A stretch of 64,000 nucleotides of DNA from Pandoraea commovens (GTDB taxonomy: Bacteria > Pseudomonadota > Gammaproteobacteria > Burkholderiales > Burkholderiaceae): contig NZ_CABPSA010000001.1 in assembly GCF_902459615.1 (NCBI RefSeq), positions 310,001 through 374,000 on the forward strand, given 5' to 3'. The position numbers were made by a program, and so were the translations under genes. Under the pieces are notes generated by a model, which was given only the letters and a program-made list of their open reading frames with translations, had not been told where the DNA came from and did no database searches. Positions 16,988-25,076 of the stretch are shown here, in pieces; the first letter of the stretch is position 1; each line of letters starts with the position of its first letter.

Positions 16988-17007
16988 ATATCGATAAATC
17001 CCGATAT
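16988..17007. promoter_or_regulatory. Candidate ArsR operator 2
   Basis: ATATCG-N8-CGATAT, a perfect dyad with the same half-sites and the same 8-base spacer as operator 1, lies 28 bases before the ATG of the quinone-oxidoreductase-like gene. A clear -35/-10 pair could not be assigned around it. Confidence 0.65.
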
Positions 17008-17034
17008 CCCTTTTTATCGAATCAGGAGCTCTCA

Positions 17035-18009
17035 ATGAAAGCAGTCGTGCTGAAGTCGTTTGGCGGTCCGGAATCGTTCGCGCTTGAGGAAGTGCCGACG
17101 CCCGTACCTCGGGCCGGACAGGTGCTGGTTCGGGTCCATGCCACGTCCATCAATCCACTGGATTATCAGGTGCGACGTGGCGACTATCCGGACCTCGTCC
17201 CGTTGCCGTCGATTACAGGACATGACGTTTCCGGCGTTGTGGAAGCTTTCGGGCCGGGCGTCACGGGCTTTTCCGTGGGCGATGAGGTCTGGTACACCCC
17301 GCAGATCTTCGACGGTCCCGGCAGCTATGCCGAGTATCACGTCGCCAACGAGCACATCGTCGGCAAGAAGCCCCCTTCCCTGACTCATCTCGAAGCGGCC
17401 AGTCTGCCTCTGGTGGGTGGCACGGCGTGGGAAGCGCTGGTCGAACGCGCGGCGCTGCGCGTCGGCGAGAGCGTTCTCGTTCACGGCGGTGCCGGTGGTG
17501 TCGGACACGTGGCGATTCAGCTCGCCAAAGCCATGGGCGCTCGCGTGTTGACGACCGCGCGTGAAGCAAACGTCCCTTTCGTCCGGGAAATGGGGGCCGA
17601 CGTTGTGATCGACTACGAGAAGGAGGACTACGTCGACGTCATCCTGCGAGAGACGAGCGGCCGCGGCGTCGACGTCGTTTTCGACACCATCGGCGGCGAC
17701 ACCTTGTCGCGCAGCCCGGATGTGCTCGCACAACTTGGCTGCGTCGTCACGATCGTGGATATTGCGCAGCCGCAGAACCTCGTACAGGCCTGGGGCAAGA
17801 ACGCCAGCTATCACTTCGTCTTCACACGGCAAAACCGGGGCAAGCTCGACGAACTGAGCGCGTTGGTCGAGCGCGGCCAGCTGCGGCCACATGTCGGCGC
17901 CATTTACTCGTTGGCCGACATTCCGGCGGCTCACGCCCTGCTGGAGCGGCGCAACAACGGTCTGCGGGGAAAGATTGCGATTGCGGTCGTTCCCTCGTCC
18001 GAAGCGTAA
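17035..18009 (+). CDS. NADPH:quinone oxidoreductase-like zinc-independent MDR protein
   Basis: A 324-residue medium-chain dehydrogenase/reductase of the quinone reductase (QOR) branch. The GroES-like N-terminal half ([23 protein letters not shown]) is followed by the cofactor motif [23 protein letters not shown] (about 147-169). The structural-zinc cysteine cluster of alcohol dehydrogenases is absent. It probably reduces quinones or enones with NADPH. An AGGAG site precedes the ATG. It is 73 bases after the ArsR gene and under the paired palindrome, so it is probably the repressor's target, induced by an electrophile or quinone (inference). Confidence 0.9.
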   Translation: MKAVVLKSFGGPESFALEEVPTPVPRAGQVLVRVHATSINPLDYQVRRGDYPDLVPLPSITGHDVSGVVEAFGPGVTGFSVGDEVWYTPQIFDGPGSYAEYHVANEHIVGKKPPSLTHLEAASLPLVGGTAWEALVERAALRVGESVLVHGGAGGVGHVAIQLAKAMGARVLTTAREANVPFVREMGADVVIDYEKEDYVDVILRETSGRGVDVVFDTIGGDTLSRSPDVLAQLGCVVTIVDIAQPQNLVQAWGKNASYHFVFTRQNRGKLDELSALVERGQLRPHVGAIYSLADIPAAHALLERRNNGLRGKIAIAVVPSSEA

Positions 18010-18072
18010 TTCGTCGGCGTGCGCCGTCTGGCTTCGTGATGGGCTTTTCCGCCATCTCGACGGAAAACATCG

Positions 18073-18099
18073 AAAAAGGCGTGCTGACGTTGGCACGCC
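18073..18099 (-). terminator. Intrinsic terminator of the cupin-ferredoxin gene
   Basis: On the minus strand GGCGTGC (18099-18093) pairs with GCACGCC (18084-18078) across an 8-base loop and is followed by TTTTT (18077-18073). It is 24 bases past the stop of the minus-strand gene ending at 18123. Confidence 0.75.
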
Positions 18100-18122
18100 T
18101 GCTCGACGCCGCCGACTAGCAG

Positions 18123-18908
18123 CTACAGGTCAAGTACCAGCTTTCCCGATTTGCAGCCGGAAACGCAGATCGTCATTACCTCGCCGCTCGCCTGCTCGTC
18201 ACGCGTCAGCACAGAGTCCCGGTGATCGGGCTCGCCTTCGAGCACACGCGTCTTGCATTCGCCGCACATGCCTTGCATGCACCCGTATGAGACCTCGACG
18301 CCCGCATCGAGCAGTGTCTGTAACAACGATTCCGACGACTTCACTTCCAGCGTGCGGCCCGAGCGTCGCAGCTCGACTTCGTAGTCCGTTGGCCGCTCGG
18401 CCGGTGCCTCACGCGGGGCAACTCGCTCGACGGATGCGCGCTCGCCACTCGGTTCGGCATCCGCCTGATCACCCGTAACGGGTTTGCGCACGCGCGGCGG
18501 ATGGTAGACGACGAGCATTTCGAGTGCGTCGTCGCCGAGATTGCGGAACGAATGCGGCATCCCCGCTGAAATCGGGCTGACGGAACCGGCGCGGACTTCC
18601 GTCACCTCTTCCCCGACGCTCACCTCACCGTGACCTGAGAGCACGTAGAACAAATGCGCGTGCGGTTCGACGTGCGTGGGCGACGACCCGCCCGCGCCGA
18701 CGGACGTCAACTCGATGCTGTACGCATTGCCGGTATAGGCGGCATCGGTCACCGTCTTGTAGCCAGACCGATTGATGAACAGGCCAGTCAGGGGAATCCA
18801 GGGAGCGTCGTCGACGTGCCAGGTGACGGGTTTGCCTTCGTCGGTCGTGGTGGCCTCGTTGGCCGACCCGGAAAGTTCGCTTGCAACGGCGTTCATGGTT
18901 GTCTCCAT
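18123..18908 (-). CDS. Cupin domain fused to a plant-type [2Fe-2S] ferredoxin domain
   Basis: A 261-residue two-domain protein. Residues about 50-135 form a cupin (HVEPHAHLFYVLSGHGEVSVG with metal-ligand histidines, then GMPHSFRNLGDDALEMLVVYHPPR). After a charged linker (about 140-172), residues 174-261 form a ferredoxin with the cluster ligands CMQGMCGEC and a fourth Cys in ICVSGC. The ferredoxin resembles the C-terminal domain of phthalate dioxygenase-type reductases, but no FMN/NAD domain is present. A role in feeding electrons to a cupin oxygenase centre, or in redox sensing, is possible. It is divergent from the citrate-synthase-like gene and ends at an intrinsic terminator. A start at the second Met (MNAVASE) is possible. 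Confidence 0.85.
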   Translation of the reverse strand: METTMNAVASELSGSANEATTTDEGKPVTWHVDDAPWIPLTGLFINRSGYKTVTDAAYTGNAYSIELTSVGAGGSSPTHVEPHAHLFYVLSGHGEVSVGEEVTEVRAGSVSPISAGMPHSFRNLGDDALEMLVVYHPPRVRKPVTGDQADAEPSGERASVERVAPREAPAERPTDYEVELRRSGRTLEVKSSESLLQTLLDAGVEVSYGCMQGMCGECKTRVLEGEPDHRDSVLTRDEQASGEVMTICVSGCKSGKLVLDL

Positions 18909-19051
18909 TCTGTTCTCGCCGGAACGCTTCGTATGCGCAGAGGCACAGCGGTCGAAGTGCGCGGCTATACTCGATCCATCGATTTGTCGATCCCGGCACT
19001 GATACTAGGAAATCGCCACAAGGCGAACAAGATTGATTCTGAAAATCGACC

Positions 19052-20305
19052 ATGACATCGAAGAAGGATTTCCTGACGCGTGAGGAGGCGCTGGCGACGT
19101 TGGGCGTCAAGACCGCGACGCTCTACACCTATGTGAGCCGGGGTCTGATTCGCAGCACGCCCGCGCAGGGGACGAACCGGCATCTATATGCGCGCGACGA
19201 TGTCGAGCGCTTTGCCGCTCGTGGCCGCGGACGTCTGCCGCGTGCCGTCGCCGCCGCGACGTCGATGCGCTGGGGCGAGCCTGTGGTGATGTCGTCCATT
19301 ACGGCGATCGACGCACGCGGCCCGGCCTATCGCAATCGTCCGGCGGCAGACCTCGCCATGGCCGGATATGCGTTCGAGGTCGTGGCCAAGTTCCTCGTGA
19401 CGGGACAGTGGCACGACGCCGAGGCCGACTGGCCGGCGACCCACGTCCCTCCTGATGTGCAATCGCTGCTGGACATGCGTGCCGGTGAGGTCGCGCCCGC
19501 CGACATCGGTCACTTCATGGCGATGCTCGCGCTCGCAATGAGCACACGGGGGCGCGATTTGCATGACGTCTCCAGCGAGGCGGCGATGCCTGCGCTACGC
19601 ACGATGCTGGAGGTCTTTGCCGGGGGCTTCGGCTACCTGTCGCCGACGGGTCGCCATGTTGCGCGCAGGCCCGGCGAGCGGCTGGCCGTCCATGCGCTGC
19701 GTGCCAGCGGTGCGCCGGTCACGCCCGAAGCGGTTGCCGCTATCGACGCCACGCTGATCATCCTCGCCGACCACGAGCTTGCTCCGGCGACGTTTGCGGC
19801 ACGCGTGGCCGCATCGAGCGATGCCGGTTTGTACAACTGCATCGCATCGGCGATCAGCACGCATGTCGGCTACGCGACGGGGGCGGGGACGGCACGCGTC
19901 GAGACCCAACTGTTCGAGACGTGCACGCCGAAGGCCTTATCGGGGAAAATCAAACGCGTGCGCGATCACGGCGTCGCGCTGTTCGGCTTCAATCATCCGC
20001 TCTACCCCGAAGGCGATCCGCGTGCAACGTTGATTCTTTCGCTCGCCGCCCGATGCGGTGCCGACCGTCCTGATGTTAAGCACATCCTGGGTTTCATCGA
20101 GCGCGTGAAAGACGAGACGAAGATGACGCCGGGCCTCGCTGTCGCGCTCGTCGCCCTCGCCCGTGCGCTGGACATGCCGCGCGGCAGCGCTGCGGCCGTC
20201 TGGATACTCGCACGCACCGCCGGATGGTGCGCCCACGTGGTCGAGCAATACGCGCAGGCGTTCATGTTGCGTCCGCGCGCCACCTACATTTCCTCCGTGT
20301 CATGA
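19052..20305 (+). CDS. Citrate-synthase-like protein with N-terminal helix-turn-helix
   Basis: 417 residues. Residues 1-60 form a MerR/excisionase-like HTH (FLTREEALATLGVKTATLYTYVSRGLI, then RHLYARDDVERF); the rest is a citrate-synthase fold. The first catalytic His region is kept (LFGFNHPLYPEGDPRA, about 309-324), and the C-terminal CoA/substrate Arg motif (ARTAGWCAHVVEQY) is present, but the place where related proteins have PNVDFAL with the catalytic Asp reads PGLAVAL here. It may therefore be a ligand-sensing regulator rather than a synthase. Its end overlaps the LysR start by 4 bases (ATGA), and it precedes MFS, CoA-transferase and HMG-CoA-lyase-like genes. Confidence 0.82.
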   Translation: MTSKKDFLTREEALATLGVKTATLYTYVSRGLIRSTPAQGTNRHLYARDDVERFAARGRGRLPRAVAAATSMRWGEPVVMSSITAIDARGPAYRNRPAADLAMAGYAFEVVAKFLVTGQWHDAEADWPATHVPPDVQSLLDMRAGEVAPADIGHFMAMLALAMSTRGRDLHDVSSEAAMPALRTMLEVFAGGFGYLSPTGRHVARRPGERLAVHALRASGAPVTPEAVAAIDATLIILADHELAPATFAARVAASSDAGLYNCIASAISTHVGYATGAGTARVETQLFETCTPKALSGKIKRVRDHGVALFGFNHPLYPEGDPRATLILSLAARCGADRPDVKHILGFIERVKDETKMTPGLAVALVALARALDMPRGSAAAVWILARTAGWCAHVVEQYAQAFMLRPRATYISSVS

Positions 20306-21204
20306 ACCCTCACCGTATCGATTTCGCTTCGTTGTCCCTTTTCAATCTGATCGCGCGCACGGGCAGCATCAGCAAGGGCGCGGCGTTGGCGCACCTCGCG
20401 GTCGGCGCGGCCAGCAAACGGATCTCAGACCTGGAGCACGCGGTCGGCACGGCGTTGCTGGAACGTCATTCGCGCGGCGTGACGCTGACGGTCGCCGGTC
20501 AGGCGTTGTACCGGCACGCGCAACGCATCCTGACCGATGTCGATGTGCTGGCCGCCGAGCTCTCCGACTTCACCTCCGGTATCGTCGGCGTGGTGCGCCT
20601 TTGGGCCAACACATCGGCCGTGACGCAGTTCCTGCCACGTCAGTTGGCGAGCTTCACGAAAGCCAATCCCGGTATACGGATCGAGCTTGAAGAGAAGAAC
20701 AGTAACGAGATCGTGCTGGCGGTACTCGACGGGCGCGCCGACATCGGCATCTTTGCGGATCGAACACCGGCGCTGGGCCTGCAATGCCTCGACTATCGCG
20801 AGGATCATCTGAGCCTCGTGGTGCCTAAGGGGCATGCGCTGTCACGTCGTCGCGAGGTGTATTTCAATGAAGTGCTGGACTACGATTTCGTCAGCCTGTC
20901 GGAGGGGACATCGCTCGCCAATCGGCTTCAGATGGAGACGGAAGCGCTTGGACGCCGTCTGAAGTTGCACATTCAGGTGCGCAGCTTCGACGCGATGTGT
21001 CAGATGGTGGCGGCGGGCATGGGCATTGCCGTACTGCCGTCCGACGCCGTGCGGGCGCTGGCGCGCTCGCTGAATCTGCGTCAGATCTCGTTGAAAGACG
21101 CATGGGCCGAGCGGCGGTTGCTGATCGGATTGCGCGACGTGAACGCCGTGCCGCGCCACGTCCGCACGCTGATCGAGCACCTTCGCTCGAGTCGCGACGC
21201 CTGA
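20302..21204 (+). CDS. LysR-family transcriptional regulator
   Basis: A 300-residue LTTR with the N-terminal HTH (FNLIARTGSISKGAALAHLAVGAASKRISDLEHAVGTALLERHSRG) and a two-lobed effector domain. The ATG at 20302 overlaps the stop of the citrate-synthase-like gene, so the two are co-translated; the frame can be read back to 20224 but that is inside the upstream gene. It probably controls the transporter and CoA-transferase genes downstream, or the divergent cupin-ferredoxin gene. Confidence 0.92.
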   Translation: MNPHRIDFASLSLFNLIARTGSISKGAALAHLAVGAASKRISDLEHAVGTALLERHSRGVTLTVAGQALYRHAQRILTDVDVLAAELSDFTSGIVGVVRLWANTSAVTQFLPRQLASFTKANPGIRIELEEKNSNEIVLAVLDGRADIGIFADRTPALGLQCLDYREDHLSLVVPKGHALSRRREVYFNEVLDYDFVSLSEGTSLANRLQMETEALGRRLKLHIQVRSFDAMCQMVAAGMGIAVLPSDAVRALARSLNLRQISLKDAWAERRLLIGLRDVNAVPRHVRTLIEHLRSSRDA

Positions 21205-21260
21205 TTCCCTCGACGCTCACGATCCCCCAATATCCCACCCACTGTCCTTCCTGTATCACC

Positions 21261-21283
21261 AGCTTTCGCATTTCGCGAAAGCT
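21261..21283. promoter_or_regulatory. Perfect inverted repeat between LysR and MFS genes
   Basis: AGCTTTCGC (21261-21269) and GCGAAAGCT (21275-21283) are separated by 5 bases. No T-run follows, so it may be an operator for the MFS gene or a weak terminator of the LysR gene. The remaining 21205-21437 gap shows nothing else I can name. Confidence 0.4.
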
Positions 21284-21437
21284 CGGTTCGCGCCTTTGGG
21301 CTTCAGTCCTGACTTGCCTGCGACCAGAATTCCAGTACGCGCCACACAGAGCGCCGTTCTGGCGATGCAGTGCGAGTCGTCCGGCAAGTCCTCGCGCTTG
21401 CGGCCTCCGCTGCCATCCAATTCATCAGGAGACAGTC

Positions 21438-22760
21438 ATGGCTCGCACCGAGTCGATTCCCGTTCCATCCACCGGTACGCTGGCGGACACCGAAATATCG
21501 CAAATCGTTCGCAAGATCGCCTGGCGCATCATGCCGTTGATCATGGTGTGCTACCTGTTTGCGTTCTTCGATCGCATCAACATCAGTTTTGCCAAATTCT
21601 CATTGCAGACGGATCTGGGGCTGAGCGACACGGCTTACGGGCTGGGCGCTGGCCTGTTCGTCGTGGGCTACGTGCTGTTCGAGGTGCCGAGCAATCTCAT
21701 GCTTTACAAAGTGGGGGCACGACGCTGGATCGCCCGCATTATGGTCTCGTGGGGCATCGCTACGGCGCTGATGGTCTTCGTTCAGACCGAGTGGCAGTTT
21801 TACTTCCTGCGCTTTCTGATCGGCGCGATGGAAGCGGGCTTCGCGCCCGGCGTGCTGTTCTATCTGACGCTGTGGTTTCCTACGGCCTATCGGGGACGCA
21901 TGACCTCCCTGCTTTTTCTCGCGTCGGCCTTTGCAGGCTTGCTGGGCGCACCCGCGTCGGGTCTTGTCCTATCGCAACTCGACGGCGTATTCGCCATCCG
22001 TGGCTGGCACTGGCTCTTTCTTGTGGGCGGTATCCCTTGCGTGCTGCTCGGCTTCGTCGTCTACAAAGTGCTTAACGACCGAATCGAAGATGCGCGCTGG
22101 CTCAAGCCTGCGGAGAAGTCTGTGCTGCTCGCCAACATCACGCATCAGAACCGACATATCGGCGGGCATTCGTTGCTCGATGCCGTAAAGACGCCGGGCT
22201 TCCTGACGCTGGGTCTCGTCTACTTCCTGATTCAGGTCAGCTCTTACGGCCTGAACTTCTGGGCACCCCACATGATCCGCGCGTCCGGTATCAGCAACTC
22301 GACGACCATCGGTCTTCTGACGGCGGTGCCCTACCTCTGCGGTGCGATTGCGATGGTGATCGTCGGGCAGTTGTCCGACCGGTCCGGCGAGCGCCGCAAG
22401 TACGTGATCGGACTGATGCTGCTGGCTGCGCTGGGCTTCTTCAGCGCGGGGATGTTCGACAAGCAGACCGCCGTGCTGGTGATCTCGCTCGCCGCCATCG
22501 GTGCAGGCGTCGTGGCTGCGATTCCCGCGTTCTGGGCGTTGCCTCCGAAGCTCGTGACCGGCGCAGGCGCCGCCGGTGGCATCGCGCTCATCAATACGCT
22601 GGGGCAACTGGGCGGGATCGTCAGCCCGGTCGTGGTCGGCAGGATCAAGGACATGACGGGTAGCACTACACCGGCGCTGTATCTGATCGGTGGCCTCGGG
22701 CTGGTCTGTGTGGTGATCCTGACGATTGCGATGCCGGAGAAGCTGCGAGCGCGTGACTGA
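21438..22760 (+). CDS. MFS transporter, anion:cation symporter family
   Basis: A 440-residue, 12-segment inner-membrane permease. The N-terminal YLFAFFDRINISFAKF in the first membrane segment and LWFPTAYRGRMTSLLF after segment 4 are hallmarks of the ACS family (tartrate, glucarate, 4-hydroxyphenylacetate and phthalate permeases), which import organic anions with H+. The ATG at 21438 has an AGGAGA site; the frame is open further upstream but without support. It is followed after 26 bases by the CoA-transferase gene, so it probably imports the acid that enzyme activates. Confidence 0.93.
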   Translation: MARTESIPVPSTGTLADTEISQIVRKIAWRIMPLIMVCYLFAFFDRINISFAKFSLQTDLGLSDTAYGLGAGLFVVGYVLFEVPSNLMLYKVGARRWIARIMVSWGIATALMVFVQTEWQFYFLRFLIGAMEAGFAPGVLFYLTLWFPTAYRGRMTSLLFLASAFAGLLGAPASGLVLSQLDGVFAIRGWHWLFLVGGIPCVLLGFVVYKVLNDRIEDARWLKPAEKSVLLANITHQNRHIGGHSLLDAVKTPGFLTLGLVYFLIQVSSYGLNFWAPHMIRASGISNSTTIGLLTAVPYLCGAIAMVIVGQLSDRSGERRKYVIGLMLLAALGFFSAGMFDKQTAVLVISLAAIGAGVVAAIPAFWALPPKLVTGAGAAGGIALINTLGQLGGIVSPVVVGRIKDMTGSTTPALYLIGGLGLVCVVILTIAMPEKLRARD

Positions 22761-22786
22761 AAGATCCGCTTTTTGAGAGACGACGT

Positions 22787-24001
22787 ATGAAGACCGATGA
22801 ACAAGACCGTCCCGATGTTGCGCTGCGCGGCATTCGGGTCATCGAAATGGGGCAACTGATTGCCGGGCCGTTCGCCGGGAAGACGCTGGGCGAGTTTGGC
22901 GCAGACGTGATCAAGATCGAGCCGCCGGGTGCGGGCGACCCACTGCGCAACTGGCGCATGCTCAAGGAAGGCACGTCAGTCTGGTGGCAAGTGCAATCGC
23001 GCAACAAGCGCTCGATTGCGCTCGATCTGCGCAGCCCCGAAGGTCAGGACATCGCCCGTCAGTTGATCGCTTCGGCCGACGTTTTGATCGAGAACTTTCG
23101 CCCGGGAACGCTGGAGAGCTGGGGCATGGGCTGGGATGTCCTGTCCGAACTCAATCCCGGGCTGATCATGCTGCGCATTTCGGGTTACGGTCAGACCGGC
23201 CCCTACCGCGATCTGCCGGGGTTCGGCGCCATCGGCGAAGCCATGGGCGGATTGCGTCACCTGACGGGCGAACCGGGGCGCGTGCCGGTGCGCTGCGGCA
23301 TTTCGATCGGCGACACGCTGGCTGCCTTGCACGGGACCATCGGTGTCCTGACCGCGCTGCATCACCGCAAGGTGAATGGTGGCAAGGGACAGGTCATCGA
23401 CGTGGCGCTCAACGAAGCCGTACTCAACGTGATGGAAAGTCTGATTCCCGAGTACAGCGCGTTTGGCGCCGTGCGCGAAGCCGCTGGCAGCGCCCTGCCC
23501 GGCATCTCGCCCTCAAATGCCTATCGGTGCACCGACGGCTATGTGCTGATCGCTGGCAACGGCGACAGCATCTTCAAGCGCCTGATGCAGACCATCGGAC
23601 GTGACGATCTCGCCGAGGATCCCAGTCTCGCGGACAACGCCGGTCGCACGAAGCGTGTTGTAGAACTGGACGCCGCCATTGGCGTCTGGACGGCGACGAA
23701 GACCGTCGTCGAGGTGCTGGACGCACTGGGTGAGGCGCGTGTGCCCGCAGGCAAGGTGTACACCGTCGCGGACATCGTCGCCGATCCGCATTACCGCGCT
23801 CGCGACATGATCGTTTCGCAGACCACGCGCGACGGCTATGCGCTGGAAGTGCCCGGTGTCATACCGAAGTTGATGGGCACACCGGGCACGATCCGGTCGT
23901 CCGCCCCGGGACTTGGCGACGATACCGACGACGTATTGGCACAACTCGGACTCTCGGCAAAGGACGTCGACGTCTTAAGAAGCAAAGGAGTGATTGCATG
24001 A
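22787..24001 (+). CDS. Class III (CaiB/BaiF) CoA-transferase
   Basis: A 404-residue family III CoA-transferase, which passes CoA from an acyl-CoA (often succinyl-CoA) to an organic acid. The N-terminal block GIRVIEMGQLIAGPFAGKTLGEFGADVIKIE is diagnostic, and the catalytic Asp is expected in SIGDTLAALHGT (about residue 171). The gene end overlaps the HMG-CoA-lyase-like gene by 4 bases (ATGA), so the two products probably act one after the other: activation, then C-C cleavage. Confidence 0.93.
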   Translation: MKTDEQDRPDVALRGIRVIEMGQLIAGPFAGKTLGEFGADVIKIEPPGAGDPLRNWRMLKEGTSVWWQVQSRNKRSIALDLRSPEGQDIARQLIASADVLIENFRPGTLESWGMGWDVLSELNPGLIMLRISGYGQTGPYRDLPGFGAIGEAMGGLRHLTGEPGRVPVRCGISIGDTLAALHGTIGVLTALHHRKVNGGKGQVIDVALNEAVLNVMESLIPEYSAFGAVREAAGSALPGISPSNAYRCTDGYVLIAGNGDSIFKRLMQTIGRDDLAEDPSLADNAGRTKRVVELDAAIGVWTATKTVVEVLDALGEARVPAGKVYTVADIVADPHYRARDMIVSQTTRDGYALEVPGVIPKLMGTPGTIRSSAPGLGDDTDDVLAQLGLSAKDVDVLRSKGVIA

Positions 24002-24987
24002 CCGTGTGGCATGGCGGCGGCCGACGCATTTACATGAACGAAGTGGGAACCCGCGATGGTTTTCAGGCGGAGTCGGCGTTCATTCCAACCGACGACAAGA
24101 TCGCGATGGTGAACGCGCTTTCGCGCGCGGGTATGAACAAGGTCGAAGTGACCGCGTTCGTGTCGCCGAAAGTCATTCCCGCGTTGCGCGATGCCGAGGC
24201 GGTGATGCAAGGGATCGAGCGCATGCCGGGCGTCGTCTACAGCGCGCTGGTGCCGAACCTCAAGGGCGCTGAGCGCGCGATGGCCTGCGGCGTGGGCGAA
24301 CTGAATCTGGTGATGTCGGCCAGCGAGAGCCACAATCTGGCCAACCTGCGCATGACCCGTGATCAGTCCATCGACGCATTGAGCCAGGTCGTCGACGCGG
24401 CCAAGGGGGCTTCGGTTCCGGTGAATATCTCGCTCTCATGCGTCTTCGGCTGCCCCATGGAAGGCGATGTGCCGGAGTCGGACGTCTTCGCACTGTGCGA
24501 GCGCTTCGTGGGCGGCATGGGCGTTGCGGGCGTGACGCTGTGCGACACCACCGGCATGGCCTACCCCGGTCAGGTACGCACGCTGGTCAGCGAATTCAGG
24601 GCGCGGTGGCCTCAGACCGAATTGACGCTGCACTTCCACAACACGCGCGGCATGGGCTTATCGAATGTGCTGGCGGCCATCGACGCGGGGGCGGATCGCT
24701 TCGACGCGTCGCTGGGCGGCATCGGCGGATGTCCTTACGCACCGGGCGCGACCGGCAATGTGTGCACCGAGGAAATCGTGCATGCGCTGGAGCTGATGGG
24801 GTACGACACCGGCGTCGATCTGGCGAAGTTGATCGATGCGTCGAATCGCCTTCCGGCGCTGATCGGTCACGATACACCCAGTCAGATCGTGAAAGCGGGT
24901 CGTCGACTTGACCTCCATCCGCTGCCCAAGGATATGGACGCCATTCGGGAACGTGCGCTGGGCGTGACGCCACGCGCCACAGTCTGA
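23998..24987 (+). CDS. Hydroxymethylglutaryl-CoA lyase-family protein
   Basis: A 329-residue TIM-barrel lyase of the HMGL/DRE-metallolyase family. The active-site loop NEVGTRDGFQ (about 14-23), metal ligands in LHFHNTRGMGL and the catalytic-Cys signature GGCPYAPGATGNVCTEE (about 243-259) are all intact. The family splits 3-hydroxy-3-methylglutaryl-CoA to acetoacetate and acetyl-CoA; relatives cleave citramalyl-CoA or other 3-hydroxy-3-substituted acyl-CoAs. The coupled CoA-transferase and an anion permease suggest that a free dicarboxylic acid is taken up and used. Confidence 0.92.
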   Translation: MTVWHGGGRRIYMNEVGTRDGFQAESAFIPTDDKIAMVNALSRAGMNKVEVTAFVSPKVIPALRDAEAVMQGIERMPGVVYSALVPNLKGAERAMACGVGELNLVMSASESHNLANLRMTRDQSIDALSQVVDAAKGASVPVNISLSCVFGCPMEGDVPESDVFALCERFVGGMGVAGVTLCDTTGMAYPGQVRTLVSEFRARWPQTELTLHFHNTRGMGLSNVLAAIDAGADRFDASLGGIGGCPYAPGATGNVCTEEIVHALELMGYDTGVDLAKLIDASNRLPALIGHDTPSQIVKAGRRLDLHPLPKDMDAIRERALGVTPRATV

Positions 24988-25017
24988 AACGCGGCCCTCT
25001 GCTTTGCGTCTTCCAAC

Positions 25018-25051
25018 GAAAAAAGGGTTCCGGGAGATCCCGGAACCCTTT
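25018..25051 (-). terminator. Strong intrinsic terminator of mqo, also between convergent genes
   Basis: A 14-base perfect stem (25038-25051 with 25022-25035) closes on a 2-base gap. Read on the minus strand it is followed by a run of T (25024-25019), so it terminates mqo. It may also stop plus-strand transcripts from the HMG-CoA-lyase-like gene. Confidence 0.85.
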
Positions 25052-25076
25052 GATGCTTCGCGCTACTTAAAGGTCA

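Noticed and set aside
17032-18096. 354-residue minus-strand open frame
   Set aside because: Antisense to the quinone-oxidoreductase-like gene.
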